Counted from the first letter of the stretch, positions 11,170 through 24,053 are shown. The stretch is 64,000 nucleotides of DNA from Eublepharis macularius (GCF_028583425.1 NC_072795.1:9447001-9511000); one strand, 5' to 3'. Program-made: numbers and translations. Notes: generated from the sequence alone by a model not told the origin.

Positions 11170-11328
11170 ATCTGAAAGACGCTAAGACAATTATGTAGTA
11201 GGATATTTGCAGTAGGTGAGTCACATTTCTAGCACTGATCCTGCATGATTTTGAATTGGCTAGCCTTTGTAGATTAAAAAACCACTTCTAAGAGAATACA
11301 ATATTAAATAAGTTGAGGATAGAAAATG

Positions 11329-11660
11329 ATGGTTGTTGTGGATTTTCCTGGCTGTATAGCCATGGTCTTGGCATTGCAGTTCCTGACGTTTCGCCAGCAG
11401 CTGTGACTGGTATCTTCAGAGGTGTAGCACCAAAAGACAGAGATCTCTCAGTGTCACAGTGTGGAAAAGATGTTGGCAGGTCATTTATATCTACTCAAGA
11501 AGGTGGGGTTGGGCTGAGTCATCCTGTAAGAGTTTCCCAGGGTGTGGAATGCTAATGGCGGGAGGCTTCACTGTATCCTGAGGAGGTTCTTTTGCATCTG
11601 GATTGGTGCTTGATATGTTAATCTTCTCTGCAGGGCTATTGTAGGGTAAAGAGTATTTTG
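11329..11660 (-). mobile_element. Penelope-like terminal repeat, copy A
   Basis: 332 bp nearly identical to 38265-38597. On the minus strand it holds a hammerhead-like core (11385-11419). Penelope-like element terminal repeats are known to carry such motifs. No RT is attached here. Confidence 0.55.
11385..11419 (-). ncRNA. Hammerhead-ribozyme-like core, copy A
   Basis: Minus strand: CUGAAGA (11419-11413), a stem II of about 4-5 bp, GAAAC (11392-11388) and GUC (11387-11385). This has the invariant CUGANGA, GAAA and cleavage-site GUC. Stem III is AC/GU without a loop, so only a tandem or dimeric form could be active. An A-C mismatch sits at the base of stem II. Confidence 0.5.
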
Positions 11661-12079
11661 TTAGCCTGGTGTTTTTCAGTAATTCCAGGAGATCTCCAGC
11701 CACTACCGGGATGCTGGCAACCCAGGCTCCTAATGGAACAAGTCTGGTTTTCAATGAGAATGACCATGCAGCCCCCCTTTTTTTGCCAAGTGAAAGGGAG
11801 GTAACCTCGAGTGCACCATTTCTTATTTAAAAAGGCATTGTGAAAACGACTCCTGTCTGCATGCCTGCACTCAAGCGGACAAATGTTTCTTGCGCTTCAG
11901 TCTGCTTGTGTGTGAAATGAATGCTTGCAACTAAATAGAGTGAGGGCTCCCAAGATGTTAAAAGGTGAGAGAGACAAAACCCCTGTCCCTCTCTCCCTCC
12001 AGCTGTGAGGCCACCAGGCATCTCTCCTGTACTGCAAAACTGCTTATCCTCAGCTCAGCTCAGCTCATTGTTCTGACGA

Positions 12080-12600
12080 GAATGCTCTACTCCACTCTAG
12101 CCTCCCTCCCGTAACATCTTATCTCGGTTCCTGAGGAGGGCACACACCACTCTGGGCTCACACAGTCCAGGTCGGGCACGTGCAGTCCCAGCTGGGGCCC
12201 GCAGCTGCGAGCAGCCTGGCTCTGCCCAGCCCTGCGCCTCTTGCTGCCCGTGTGCCTTCCTCTGCCTGTGGAGCAGGCGCACCTCCGGAGCAATGGCACC
12301 GCTGGCAGCAGCCCAATCTCCCAGCCAGCTTCCCAGCTTTCCTCCCACCCCACTGCCCAAGGAGTGGAGGAGGCAGGAAAGGGAAATGTAGGAGCATGTG
12401 GAGCATCCTCGTGAGCGGGTGCCCTTCTACCTGATAGGGCAAAGGGGTGCCTGGGGTGAACTGGTGTGCCATCCTCCTCCTCCCAACTGCATGCATACAC
12501 CTCCTACCCCTCACAGGAGCAGGCTGCCTACCTCCTTCCCCCCATGCTGGTGGGGCACCCCTGCTGAAGGAACCTGTTCCAAAATTGTTCTACTTCTGCC
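12080..12600. other. GC-rich non-coding region
   Basis: GC-rich stretch with overlapping open frames on both strands, none showing a known domain. The end (about 12550-12660) resembles 59110-59220 (ggtgccaaccatg versus ggcgccaaccatg), suggesting a dispersed repeat. Confidence 0.35.
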
Positions 12601-12869
12601 AACACATCACTAGAATGGTGCCAACCATGTTGTGCCCCCTTCAGAAGAGGCCTCCAGATGTTCACCCTCTTTCACCTCTGTCCACGTCTTCACTTCTGTC
12701 TAGCCCTCAGCAGCAACACAGCCCACATGTTAAACCTTCGAGCTTTTTTTCTCATTACATTCTCTTTACAACCTGGAATGAAGCAAAAGCTACTTTTAGC
12801 TTCAAGCAAACACCCTTAGACGGACTGATCTGGAATAAGAAAACAGAAAGAGTAGTTCTGCAGTGAAAA

Positions 12870-13240
12870 GCAAAGCAGAAGAGGGCTGAATTCAAAAGTG
12901 GCTTAAATTTTATCGAATTGCTTTCCACGCTTTAGACAACAAATGTAAAACTCAATTAGGATGCAATGGTTTGAGAACATTTACTTGACTTCAAAGAGGA
13001 TGAAAGTATTGGGAACTCTGGGGGGAACTGTAGATTAGTGGATGGAGATCTTTTTTCCATTTTGGGGATCTTAGTTTCAATCCCTAGCATCTCTAGTCTT
13101 TTTTTAAAAGCACATGATAATATGTGATGTGAAGATAGTTTCGGGTGAGTAGCCTTGGTCTATAGTGGAAGAGCAAGATTCAGGTCCGTAGCAACTTAGA
13201 AACCAACTAGATTTCCAGCTTTTGAGTACCAAAGATCTTA
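12870..13240 (-). repeat. Inverted repeat, right copy (partner 7890-8255)
   Basis: Reverse complement of 7890-8255 with moderate divergence. Midpoint of the pair is about 10.56 kb. Confidence 0.7.
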
Positions 13241-14779
13241 TCCTTAGATCCTGGTGATCCATATCCAATCAGATCAGACAATACCGACCTTGATAGACAG
13301 AGAGTCTGACTCAGACTCGCATGTGTTTAAGATGTTTATGTACAATTAATTCTAAGTATAGTGATGGAAATTACCCACAGCCTTGAACTTATCACATATC
13401 AGGAAGAAAAGTCAATCTCAATAAGGCATTCAATGAATCTATTACCAACACAAAAGGTATACATCAAAAGTGGCTATCTAAGATAATTTTAACATTCCTT
13501 ACAAACTGATTTTCTTCTGAAATTCTCCATTAACCACTGTAAATTTGGAATATCATCTCTAGTGCCTCTTTCTTATCTGAATCCAGCTTGAACACCTGAC
13601 ATTTCTTGTTCCATATATGGTAACATTCTTTGTTGTAGAATCTTGAACATCACATTGCTTGCATGAGAAATTAATGTGCTGGTTGTTACTGGAATTGGTC
13701 TCCTTGCAATCAAATGATTTGTGGGGGAATTAGCAAGCAAGGAGAATGGCTATGCAAGAGGCCAGTAACTGCAGAGATCTATCACCAACTTCTAAGGAGT
13801 CCCTTCCCTTTATAATAAACAAGGCTGATGCTTAACATCAAACAACAATTTTTATTAAAGAACTAAGCTGTGTGCACATACATGTGGGGGCGGGGTGTGT
13901 GTAAAATAATTATACACACACACAGAGTCCTAGGAGGCTTAGCTAGAAATTGGGAATTGAGAGAGCAAATATATCTACCTATCCTGAAGAGGGGGTCCAG
14001 TCCGTGGAGGGAGAGCTTCAAACATCCAGTGTTCTCAGCCAAGGGAGCAAGAGGCTCAGAGCAAACCTCAAGGGAACAGCGCTTTGTATCCAATAAGCGT
14101 GCACAAAGAGAGAGAGGCTTAGGGAAGTGACCTAAGGGAGCAGCCAGGAAGCATGCACGATTTGAATGAGGCCAGGCTCTACTTTTATAGGTAAAATGTG
14201 CCCTGAGGTGGAAGAGCCCACCTGGCCATTAGAACAAAGGCTCCAATGGTCATTTCCTGGGTTTAACAAAAGGTTTGATCGCCTTGATTGGTAGCTGCTG
14301 GGGTGTGTGAAAGCAAATGCAAATCATGTTCTAGTGCTGTGCAGAAAAGGGATAGTTTGTCAGTGAATTCCACCAGAGCTTAAGTTGATGGATTTTAGGT
14401 GGAGACTGTACTTTCCCAGGAACAACTGTATAAACTTATGAATGTCATTTGATTAGCTCCTCAGTTGTGGACAGGAGATTTCATCACGAAAGAAGGGAAA
14501 GGAATGTGTTAAGTGGGGATGACTCTGCAAGACCTTTGTTGTTCTGGACTCCTATGGGGCTGACAGGACTGCAAATCCAATCGCCTCTTAATCACTCCAC
14601 ATTCCTGTGCGGCATTCCACGAATGCCGTGTTCTCCTGGGTGGGGCTCAGCAACGTTTGGAGGCTTTCTGGTGGCAATACAGCAGCCATTTTAAATCCAG
14701 AGGCCTGGTGATATTTTAATATCACAAGCAGCCATATTAAAATTAGCTATTAAAAGGGTGGAGGCCGGGCCGACCGCTT
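13241..14779. other. No gene recognised
   Basis: Non-coding. A short (ca)n block lies at about 13908-13924. No conserved domain in either strand. Confidence 0.4.
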
Positions 14780-16700
14780 ACATAGTCTGATATTTGCTGC
14801 AATCTTTGGCGTCTCCTTTTTTGCTAATTGGAATGTTGATCCAACATTTCCTGTCTGTGAGCTATTATTTTTGTCATATTTGTTGACATATTCTTGTTAA
14901 GATTTTGATGGCCTCAGTTTCTGTAGCTTGAAATAACTCTATTGGTATACCATCATTTGTTTCTCCCGATTGCTTTGAGTGCTGTTTTCATTTCATTTTC
15001 TGACATTGAAGCTTTTTGTCAAAAGATTCTTTGAAGGAATCTGTCATCCTTTCATCTCTTCTTGATACTTCTTCAGTGTATTATTTCCATGTTTTCTTTA
15101 TTTTGTCCTGACTGGGTACCATCTTTCTGTGTTGATCTTTCATCCCTACATGTGGTTAGAATTTCCCTTTGATTTCCTGGATTTTGTGAAACAGATCTCT
15201 TATTTTTCCTTTTTTGTTGTTCTGTTCTATTTCTTTGCACTAGTTATTATAATCATTCCCTCTGTTTTTGTATGCAAGTAACTGAAAAGTTCATTTAGAA
15301 CTCTGATTCTATTTCTGTCACTTTTTACTTTTGCTTCTTCGATATTTTTAGCAATTTTAAATTTAGTAATGCAAATCTGTACTTTACATGTTCTTTAAAT
15401 TCTTCAGAAATTTAGATTATATTTTGGCACTAGTATTATTTTAGTATTTCTCTTCAGCTGTATTTTAATTTTTGATTTTAACAATTTATGGTCTATACCA
15501 CAATCAGCTCCTGATCTTATTTTAGCAAAGAAAAGAGAGCTTCTCCATCTCTGCTTTTGATTATGTAATCTCTTTGGTGCCTGTATTGGCCACTTACACA
15601 ATCATGTCTTCTTACACAATCATCTATTAGGATGCCCAAAGCATGTACTTAGGTTGCCTGGAGCATGGGCTTGCAATGAACAAGTTGTTGGAGAAGAAAT
15701 GGGAGGTGGGAGGAGAACTGTGGCAGTTTGAGAACTACTGAAGTATAATAAAATGTAGAGGGGGGTGACTTTACCGGGGGGGAGAAGAGGTAAAAGAGAA
15801 TTTCTAAGCAGCTATGATATTAGATTGATATATATAGAATAATAAATAGAATATTGATAGAAAACAATTAACCATAAGGGTTAACTATAAGGATTGAGTA
15901 ACTAATAATATTTTCTGTACAATGATTCTGTACAATGTACCAAACTGAATATGTTCATCTGAAGGTGTATATGAGTCAAATTGATTGATATCATATATAG
16001 ATTTATGATTGAAGGGGAATAGAAATACTAATGTAAACAAATATAACTAAATAGAAAGAAGAAGGTAGAATGAATAATATATAGAGTATAAGTTAAACTG
16101 GCTGATTTATATGAATGTATGGTTTACATAGTTCATGATATATAGAAATATTTGAAAATGGAATAATGAAAAATGGGATAAATTGTTTATCCATTATGGA
16201 AAAAGGGACTCATAGTTAGGGTACAGAGTATCAAAAATAGTTAAAGAAGTATTGCTTAGAATAAAGGGAGAATATACATTTGTTAGATAGAGGAATATAT
16301 AAAGAGTAAGGGAAAAGGGACAAAGGGTTGGAAAACTGTTGGAAGTCAACAAAAAGGGGGGGAAAGGGAGGGGGTTAGAAATTGGGAAATGGGAAAATTG
16401 ATTGTAATGTGTAGACATTGGATCCTAACCCAATAAAATTTTTTTCAAAAAAAAAAAAAAAGGATGCCCAAAGCATGTACTTAGGTTGCCTGGAGCATGG
16501 GCTTGCAATGAACAAGTTGTTGGCATCACAAAATTCTATGAATTGCTTTCCTGCTTCATTTTGTAATCCCAGTGAAAATTTTCTGACAATATTTGATTCT
16601 CCTTGAAAGTTTCATTCTTCTTAAACTTGAATGATGATTAGGTTGATAGGCCTTCCATGAAGTTTGATCAACATTATTCAGAGAGACTTTATGTTATAGC
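14780..16700 (-). pseudogene. RTE-BovB LINE fragment (EN C-terminus to RT), interrupted
   Basis: Minus-strand translation gives BovB landmarks in order: NFHWDYKMKQESNS (endonuclease, about 16580), KQRWRSSL..ADCGIDHKLLKSK (about 15500-15560), and further down ELF.ATE.EAIKIL, then KGDAKDC near 14800. Many stops and frameshifts. Interrupted at 15692-16460 by a retroposed sequence. Confidence 0.8.
15692..16460 (+). mobile_element. Poly-A retroposon with 63-bp target duplication
   Basis: 769 bp of AT-rich sequence ending in ccaataaaatttttttc and a run of about 15 A. A 63-bp identical direct repeat flanks it (15629-15691 and 16461-16523); this is BovB sequence duplicated on insertion. It looks like a 3' UTR fragment of an L1-like element or a retrocopied transcript. 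Confidence 0.75.
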
Positions 16701-16924
16701 TGTTGATTATGAACCTTCTCCGACACATACACTAACACATTTAGAAGCATCTAAAACACCACTAAAAGAGGAAATCTGTAGTGTCTTGTTGGCTATGACT
16801 GTGTTTGATTCATAACTATTTATGATATGGAATGTGCACAAGTGAATATCCCTTAGTTTTTCTCTTTGTTTTTGTTATAATCTTTGTAGTGTGTCATTGT
16901 AGCCTCTGACCTACAGCGATCCTA

Positions 16925-17186
16925 TAATAATAAGAATATAATAATAATAACATTCAATTTATATATTGCCCTTCAGGACAACTTAACACCCACTCAGAGC
17001 GGTTTACAAAGTATGCCATTATTATCCCCACAACAAAACACCCTGTGAGGTGGGTGGGGCTGAGAGCTCTGAGAGAGCTGTGACTAACCCAAGGTCACCC
17101 AGCTGGCTTCAAGTGGAGGAGTGGGGAATCAAACCCGGCTCTCCAGATTAGAGTCCCATGCTCTTAACCACTACACCAAACTGGCT
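16925..17186 (-). mobile_element. tRNA-derived squamate SINE
   Basis: The minus strand starts agccagtttggtgtagtggt (box A), then ccgggtttgattcccc (box B), a MIR-like segment (ccttgggttagtcacag) and an L2-like tail ending in (aat)n. Inserted next to BovB sequence. Confidence 0.8.
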
Positions 17187-17747
17187 ATGAAGGAAAGACC
17201 TCCAGAATGTCCTATCATTAACAGACTTGTGCAGATCCTGCAAACAGGAGGACATGGCTTCTTTTATTGAGTTGAGCCATCACATTTTAGGTCTTCCTCT
17301 TTTCCTTTTGCTCTCCACTTTTCCTAGCATTATTGACTTTTCCAGAGAATCTTGTCTTCTCACGATGTGACCAAAGTACAATAGCCTTAGTTTTGTCCTT
17401 TTAGCTTTTAGGGAGAATTCAGGCTTGAGTTGATCTAGTACCCCCTTATTTATCTTTTTGGCTGTCCAGGGTATCCATAAAACTCTCCTCCAGCACCACA
17501 TTTCAAATGAATCTATTTTCTTCCTGTCAACTTTCTTCACTGTCCAACTTTCACATCCATCTATAGTAACGCGGAATACTGTAATCTGGATTATCTTGAT
17601 CTTGGTTCCCAGAGAAACATTTTTCTTAAAGGATCTTATCTAACTCCCTCACAGCTGCTCTTCCAAGTCTCAATCTTCTTCTGATTTCTTCATTGTATTC
17701 TCCTTTTTGGTTGATGATCGAGCCAAGGAATACAAAATTTACTTAGG
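17187..17747 (-). pseudogene. RTE-BovB LINE, ORF C-terminal fragment
   Basis: The minus strand encodes IDSFEMWCWRRVLWIPWT and YFGHIVRRQDSLEKSIMLGK, the diagnostic C-terminal motifs of BovB ORF2. Frameshifted further upstream. Adjoins the duplicated block exactly as in the copy at 63.69 kb. Confidence 0.85.
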
Positions 17748-20700
17748 CTTAGAATGGATCACATCTGAGTTAAAATACAATACAAAATACAATATAACAG
17801 TAAAATAAACAGTGCATGTTTATAACAGTTAAAACTGATAGCAAAAAATTCCTCACATGCAGCTCACTGTACACTCCACATAATCTCTGGGCCCATAGTG
17901 GCGGATGACAAACAGCAGATAATACAGAAGCCATGAGGCGGACTCCCCCCCCCACACACACACACACCAGTAGGAGGCCAAAGAGAAGTCCCGCCTGCCT
18001 CAACCAGTCTGGTGGAACATCTCCGTCTTGCAGGCCCAATGGAATGATAATAAATCCGCTGGACCTGAGTTGTCTCAGACACTCCCATCACCTCTTCACT
18101 GATGGCAATGCTGGAGGACAAGCTAAAATGAGGCAGAAGTAAGAGGCAGAACTCATATTACTGCCCCCACCAGGTGGGAAGTAGCAAAGCAGGCAGTGGG
18201 GAGGGGGAACAAAAGTGGTCATTGCTGCTACATTCTTCGCTAGCCAATCTGCCCAGCAGACTTGACATGCTCACCTGGAGAACAGATCAGTCAGCCTGCT
18301 GGGTCACCTACCCCCCTACCCCCAGTGCCAGGTGTACTGGGTAGCTGCTTCTTGGACTGGTACCTCCTCCATCTCCAAACCCTTCCTCTACCTAGATGGG
18401 TAGCAATGTGAGTCTGTCTGTAGCAGTAGAAAAGAGCAAAAGTCCAGAAGCACCTATAAGACTAACAACATTTGTGGTAAAGTATGAGCTTTCGTGAGTC
18501 ACAGATAACTTCTTCAGGTATCTGACGGTATCTCTGTGCAATCCTCCTGTTCATCTCCTCCCAAGCTCTAGGCAGGCAGGGACACAGGAATGGGTGGGGT
18601 CAGCAGTGGAGAGGGACACAGAGGGCTGCCGAAGGTTCTGGCCTGACTCGCTCCAATTCCCCCCCACCATCAGTCCCCTCTTGTAAAATCATAATTCCAC
18701 GTAACCATATTCCATATAAATTCCACATAAACACATATGGCTGTTAAGTGGTATATGAACCTCTCTCAAAGGCTCACTGCTTCAGCCTTTCCCAGAGTCT
18801 TGAAGTCTGACTCAGGCACTATAGGTGCCTAAATTATCAGTTACACCAATATCAAAGCTGCTAATAGATGTACCCATAAGCAACCGGAGCAAAGAAGGTC
18901 TGTCTGCAATCTCCTTGGCCTCTTGGAAACATCATCCTGTCTATGATGCAAGATGACCTGCAGATCGCTGCAGAATAATACTAAACCTACATGACTGCTC
19001 TCCAAGGCACATCCAATTCTCATGAACACACAAAGCATCCTTATTCTGAGCCACAGTGCTGGCCTAGCAAGGTTCACTCTGTTGTTCAGTGGAATCCAGA
19101 GTTGAGATCTTTCACACCACCTGGTATCTGGTCTTTTTAACTGGAGACGCCAAAGATTAATCTTGGGACTACTATGGAGACAGAGCTCCAACTAAAACAT
19201 TTATGTATTTAAAAGTTCATTTGGCATCTTCTTTTTAAGGAGAAAAACTGCTATGAAGGGGGTGGGGTAGGAAGAGATTAACTTGCTTTGCAAGGTAGCT
19301 GACTTGATTGGCAAGCACTAAGAGAATCTTTCTCTCCTTCCCAATTATAGTATGGACATATTCTAATTTATCTGAGAGCAACAGGGGGGTTTGCCTGATA
19401 TGAACCCAGCTTTCCTCACCTTTGCATTGAAAAATATCTGATGTTATTTCCTCCTAATCACACACTTAGAGTCTCCCTACACGAGACATCTGACATATGA
19501 AGAACATGTGTTCAAAGATGTGATGTTAGCCAAGAAGGATAGTTCTAAAAGACAGAGCCAGTGGCAGGGCAAAAGCTTTGCTATACATGGGAGCTGTGTG
19601 AAGGGGCTGTGAAATGTCAGAAGGGAAAATTCAGCACATTATAACATCCTCAGGTCTAAGCCTGGCTCTGGAAGGCAGCTCCAGCCCATTTCCACTCCTC
19701 TCTGCCTTCTGGTTGAAATCCAACAGTTTTAGACAAGAGAGGTGAAATTGACAGAGCCTTCAGGGAGGCAAAGATAGAATTAACAAACCCTCTGAGGATC
19801 AATATTTGCAAGCTCTGTCTTTTTAAACTACACTGCCCAGCTAACATTGTGTCTCCCTACACTTGACAAACATTCACTGAGGCGTTTCATGTAGAGAGAC
19901 TCTCTGTTGTCAGATTTGCACCCCTGTCGGTGCTTGTTTGGCACATCATCTGCCCAGAGGTGCTGTTGTTTCTTTTCTGTCACTAAATATACTTTAGGAA
20001 TAGGTTTATAGTATGGTCAAAAGATAGTCTCATATAGTGGTTAGAGCACTGGACAGGAATCTGGAGATCCCAGATCTGCAAAGGAAGCGTGCTGGATGTC
20101 CTTGGGTCAGTCAAATAATCTCATCTTAACCAATCTCACAGGGTTGTTGTAAGGATAAAATGTAGAAGGGGAAATTATTGTAAACTACTTTAGGTCCCCA
20201 ACATGAAGACACATGTTGTATGAATATTACTAGAATCATAGAATCACAGGGTTGGATGGGTCTTCTAGGTTCATCTATTCCAAACTCCCTGCACAATGCA
20301 GGAAATTCACAAATACCTCCCCACCCCCCACAGTGACCCTTACTCCATGCCCAGAAGATGCCAAAACTCCTTCAGGATCCCTAGCCAAACTGACCTAGGG
20401 AAATTTGCTATCTGACCCCAAGGTGGATATCAGCCTTACCCTGGGCATGTAAGAAGGGGCCACAAGAAATAAACACTGTTGTAACCCTTCCTGCCCTCTC
20501 TCTCATGTTCTTCCTAGATTCACAGAATCAGCATTGCTGTCAGATGGCCATCTAGCTTCTGCTTAAAATCTTCCAAAGAAGGAGAGCCCACCACCTCTTG
20601 AAGAATCCTGTTCCACTGACAGACTGCTCTAATCATAAAGAGTCCAGTAGCACCTTTAAGACTAACCAACTTTATTGCAGCATAAGCTTTCGAGAATCAC

Positions 20701-21327
20701 AGTTCTCTTCGTAGACTGCTCTAACTGTCAGGAAGTTCTTCCTAATGTTTAGTGGAAAACTCTTGTGATTTAATTTCATCCTGGACCAGAACCCGGTTCG
20801 GGTCCGACCTTCTGGGGCAGCTAAAAACATCTCTCATATAGACAGCCCTTCAAGTAGTTGAAGATGGTCATTACATCACCTCTTAGTCATCTCCACTCCA
20901 AGCTAAACATACCGAGCAACCATTCCTCATAGGGCTTGATCTGCACACCATTCACCATCTCTGTTGCCCTCCTCTGGACGTCTTCCAGCTTGTCTATATC
21001 CTTCTGAAAATGTGGTACCCAAAACAGCACACGATACTCAATGTGAATATCAAGTAGAGCAATACCATCAGTTCTCGTGATTTGGACACTATGCTTCTTT
21101 TGATACAGCCCCAATTTACTTTTTTTTCCCTTTTTAGCTACCATATCAGACTGCTGGCTTATGTTCAATTTATGGTCTACTAAGACCCCGAGTATTTTTG
21201 CACATACTACTGCCAAGACAAGTCTCCCCCATCTTATAATTTTGAATTTGATTTTTCCTACCTAAATGCAGAACTTTGCATTTATCTCTGTTTAAATTCA
21301 TTTTGTTTGTTTTAGCCCAGTTTTCAA
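17748..21327 (-). repeat. Right arm of the large inverted duplication
   Basis: Reverse complement of 1402-4962. CR1 RT text, nested retroposon with its target duplication, SINE (20030-20220), TIR element (about 19440-19910) and L2-like 3' region are all present. Ends abruptly within CR1 where the foldback starts. Confidence 0.85.
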
Positions 21328-21335
21328 GCGGTTTA

Positions 21336-24048
21336 GCGGTTCGGGTATCGTTTCGGGTTGTTTCGGGTTGTTTCGGGTTTCTTTTCAAAGGGAAAATGCC
21401 TCCATTTTCCCGGATGCCTGGGGGAGGCATTTTCCCACCGAATCAAGCTGAAATTGGTGGGGACCTTCCGCTAACTCCTCTCTAACAACCTCCCAAGTTT
21501 CAGACCGATTAGACTTTGGGGGGCCAAGTTATGGCCCCCCAAACCAGGTTCCCCTATCCTCACCTAAAAAAGGGAAACATGAACGTATTTTTAGCTTGCT
21601 GCTGCTAATCTTCTTCATTATTTCCTATGGGGAAAAAATGAAGAGGCAGGCTTGTCTTGCCAGGGGTGGCTTTTGCATGCAAAATGCCCCCCAACCCTCA
21701 GGGGCCCTTCTCCCACCTTTCCTCCCACCCCCCACCAAGGCTCAGCCTGCTCTCACTTGGGGGGCCATTTCATGGCCTCCCCAAGTAGGTGTTCTTTTCT
21801 CCACAAATTCCACCTGGGGGAGGCTTGTCTTGCCAGGGGTGGCATTAACCCTCTGAGGCCCTTCTTCCACCTCTACTCCCACTCCCCACCAAGGCTCAGC
21901 CTGCTGCCACTTGGGGGGGGCATTTCATGGCCTCCCCAAGTAGGTGCTCTCAGCCCCCAAAGTCCACCCCCCACAGCCCCACACAAACCCAATTCCCCCC
22001 CAGCAGCCACACACAGACTCAAATCCCGATTCCCCACATTAGCCCCTCACAGACCCAAATCCACCCCCATAACCCCACACCCATAACCCCAGGAACAGGT
22101 TGGCAAAGGCCAGCCCTCCTCCTTTGTTCCCTATGCTGGGAACTTCTAAACTCTCTTTCCCAGGGCAATTCTGCACAGCCCAGGGGTGCCACAATGGTGG
22201 GCAAACTTCTGAGTGCCAACTTGTCTCTGGGAAAGAGCACCTGACCTGACACACAGACAACCACCCCCTGACACCCCCACCACCTACAGAGAAGCCTGGC
22301 CAGCCTGCCGTGCTGTTTCCTATGATGGGAACCCACTGCACATCAAAGAATAAAACACGAACAACACATTTTTTTTTAAAAAAATTATTTTCTCCCTTTC
22401 AAAGTACAAGTAGGCAAAGCATTATGACACATTACACCAGCAGTCCACCACACAGAAAAATAACACGACTCACTTAACATCAGAGAATCACAAAAACACA
22501 ATTCCTGTCAAAAACACCTTATTTCTTGAACAGCTTTAGGTTACACAGCAGGGGGGCACACCAAAGGGTATGCCAGAAGTATCTTACACAAAAATAACAC
22601 AACTCACTTCACATTAAAGAATCACCCGAAAACACAATTGCTTTCAAAAACACTTTATTTCTTTAACTGTTTTAGGTTACACAGTAGGAGGGCACAACAG
22701 GGCATGAAAGCAGCGTACTACACAAAATAATACAGCCCACTTCACCTTTTTTGACAGCAATTGTGTTTGAGTGATTCTCTGATGTGAAGTGAGTTGTGTT
22801 ATTTCTGTGTAGTAGACTGCTTTTACGCCCTGTTGTGCCTTCCTACTGTGTAACCAGAAGCAGTTAAAGAAATAAAGTGCTTTTGACAGCAATTTTTGTG
22901 ATGATTCTTTAATGTGAAGTGAGTTGTGTTATTTTTGTGTAAGATACTGCTGCCATGCACTTTGGTGTGCCCCCCTGCTGTGTAACCTAAAGCTGTTCAA
23001 GAAATAAAGAGTTTTTGACAGGAATTGTCTTTTTGTGATTCTCTGATCTTAAGTGAGTCATGTTATTTTTCTGTGTGGGGGACTGCTGGTGTAATGTGTC
23101 ATAATGCTTTGCCTACTTGTACTTTGAAAGGGAGAAAATAATTTTTTAAAAACTTTATTTTGTGTTGTTCCTGTTTTATTCTTTGTTGTGCAGTTGGTTC
23201 CCATCATAGGGAACAATGGGGCTGGCTGGCCAGCCATCTCTGTAGGTGGTGGGGGAATTTGAGGGAGGGTGTCTGTGGTTCAGGTGCTCTTTCACAGGGA
23301 CCAGCTGGCACTCAGAAGTGTGCCCACCATTGTGGCACCCCTGGGCTGTGCAGAATTGCCCTGGGAAAGAGAGTTTAGAAGTTCCCAGCATAGGGAACAA
23401 AGGGAGAGGGCTGGCCAGCCTGTTCCTGGGGTTATGGGTGTGGAGCTTCTGGGGGTGGATTTGGGTCTGTGAGGGGCTAATGTGGGGATTTGGGTCTGTG
23501 TGGCAGCTGGGGGGGTATTGGGTATGTGTGGGGCTGTAGGGGGTGGACTTTGGGGGCTGAGAGCACCTACTTGGGGAGGCCATGAAATGCCCCACCCCCA
23601 AGTGGCAGCAGGCTGAGCCTTGGTGGGGAGTGGGAGTAGAGGTGGGAGAAGGGCCCCAGAGGGTTGGGGGGCATTTTGCATGCAAAATGCCACCCCTGGC
23701 AAAGGAAGCCTGCCTCTTTATTTTTTCCCCATAGGAAATAATGGAGATCAGCAGCAGCAAGCACAAAATAGGAGATAAGCAGCAGCAACATAAAGCTATG
23801 CCCTTTTTAGGCGAGGATAGGGGGACCTGGTTTGGGGGGCCATAACATGCCCCCCCAAAGTCCAATCGGTCTGAAACTTGGGGGGTTGTTAGAGGGGAGT
23901 TAGAGGAAGGCCTCCGCCAATTTTGGCTTGATTTGGTGGGAAAATGCCTCCCCCAGGCTTCAGAGAATCCTGGGGAGGCTTTTTCCCATTGAAAAGCTTT
24001 CCCGAACCACCAAATCAAGCCGAATCGATACCCGAATTGCTATATAAT
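21336..24048. mobile_element. Large foldback element (about 2.7 kb, near-palindromic)
   Basis: Left-arm blocks such as gcctgggggaggcattttccc (21415) reappear inverted at about 23935-23965, and the likeness continues through the purine/pyrimidine-rich parts (agcctgctgccacttggggg and its inverse) to a centre near 22.75 kb. Inner 100-200-bp units ending in tgtaacctaaagc also alternate in orientation. No transposase is visible; a non-autonomous DNA transposon of hAT kind is possible. Confidence 0.75.
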
Positions 24049-24053
24049 TGCTA

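Noticed and set aside
12087..12514. GC-rich stretch as a CpG-island promoter
   Set aside because: No exon, TATA or downstream gene is recognisable and similar GC-rich patches here belong to repeats.
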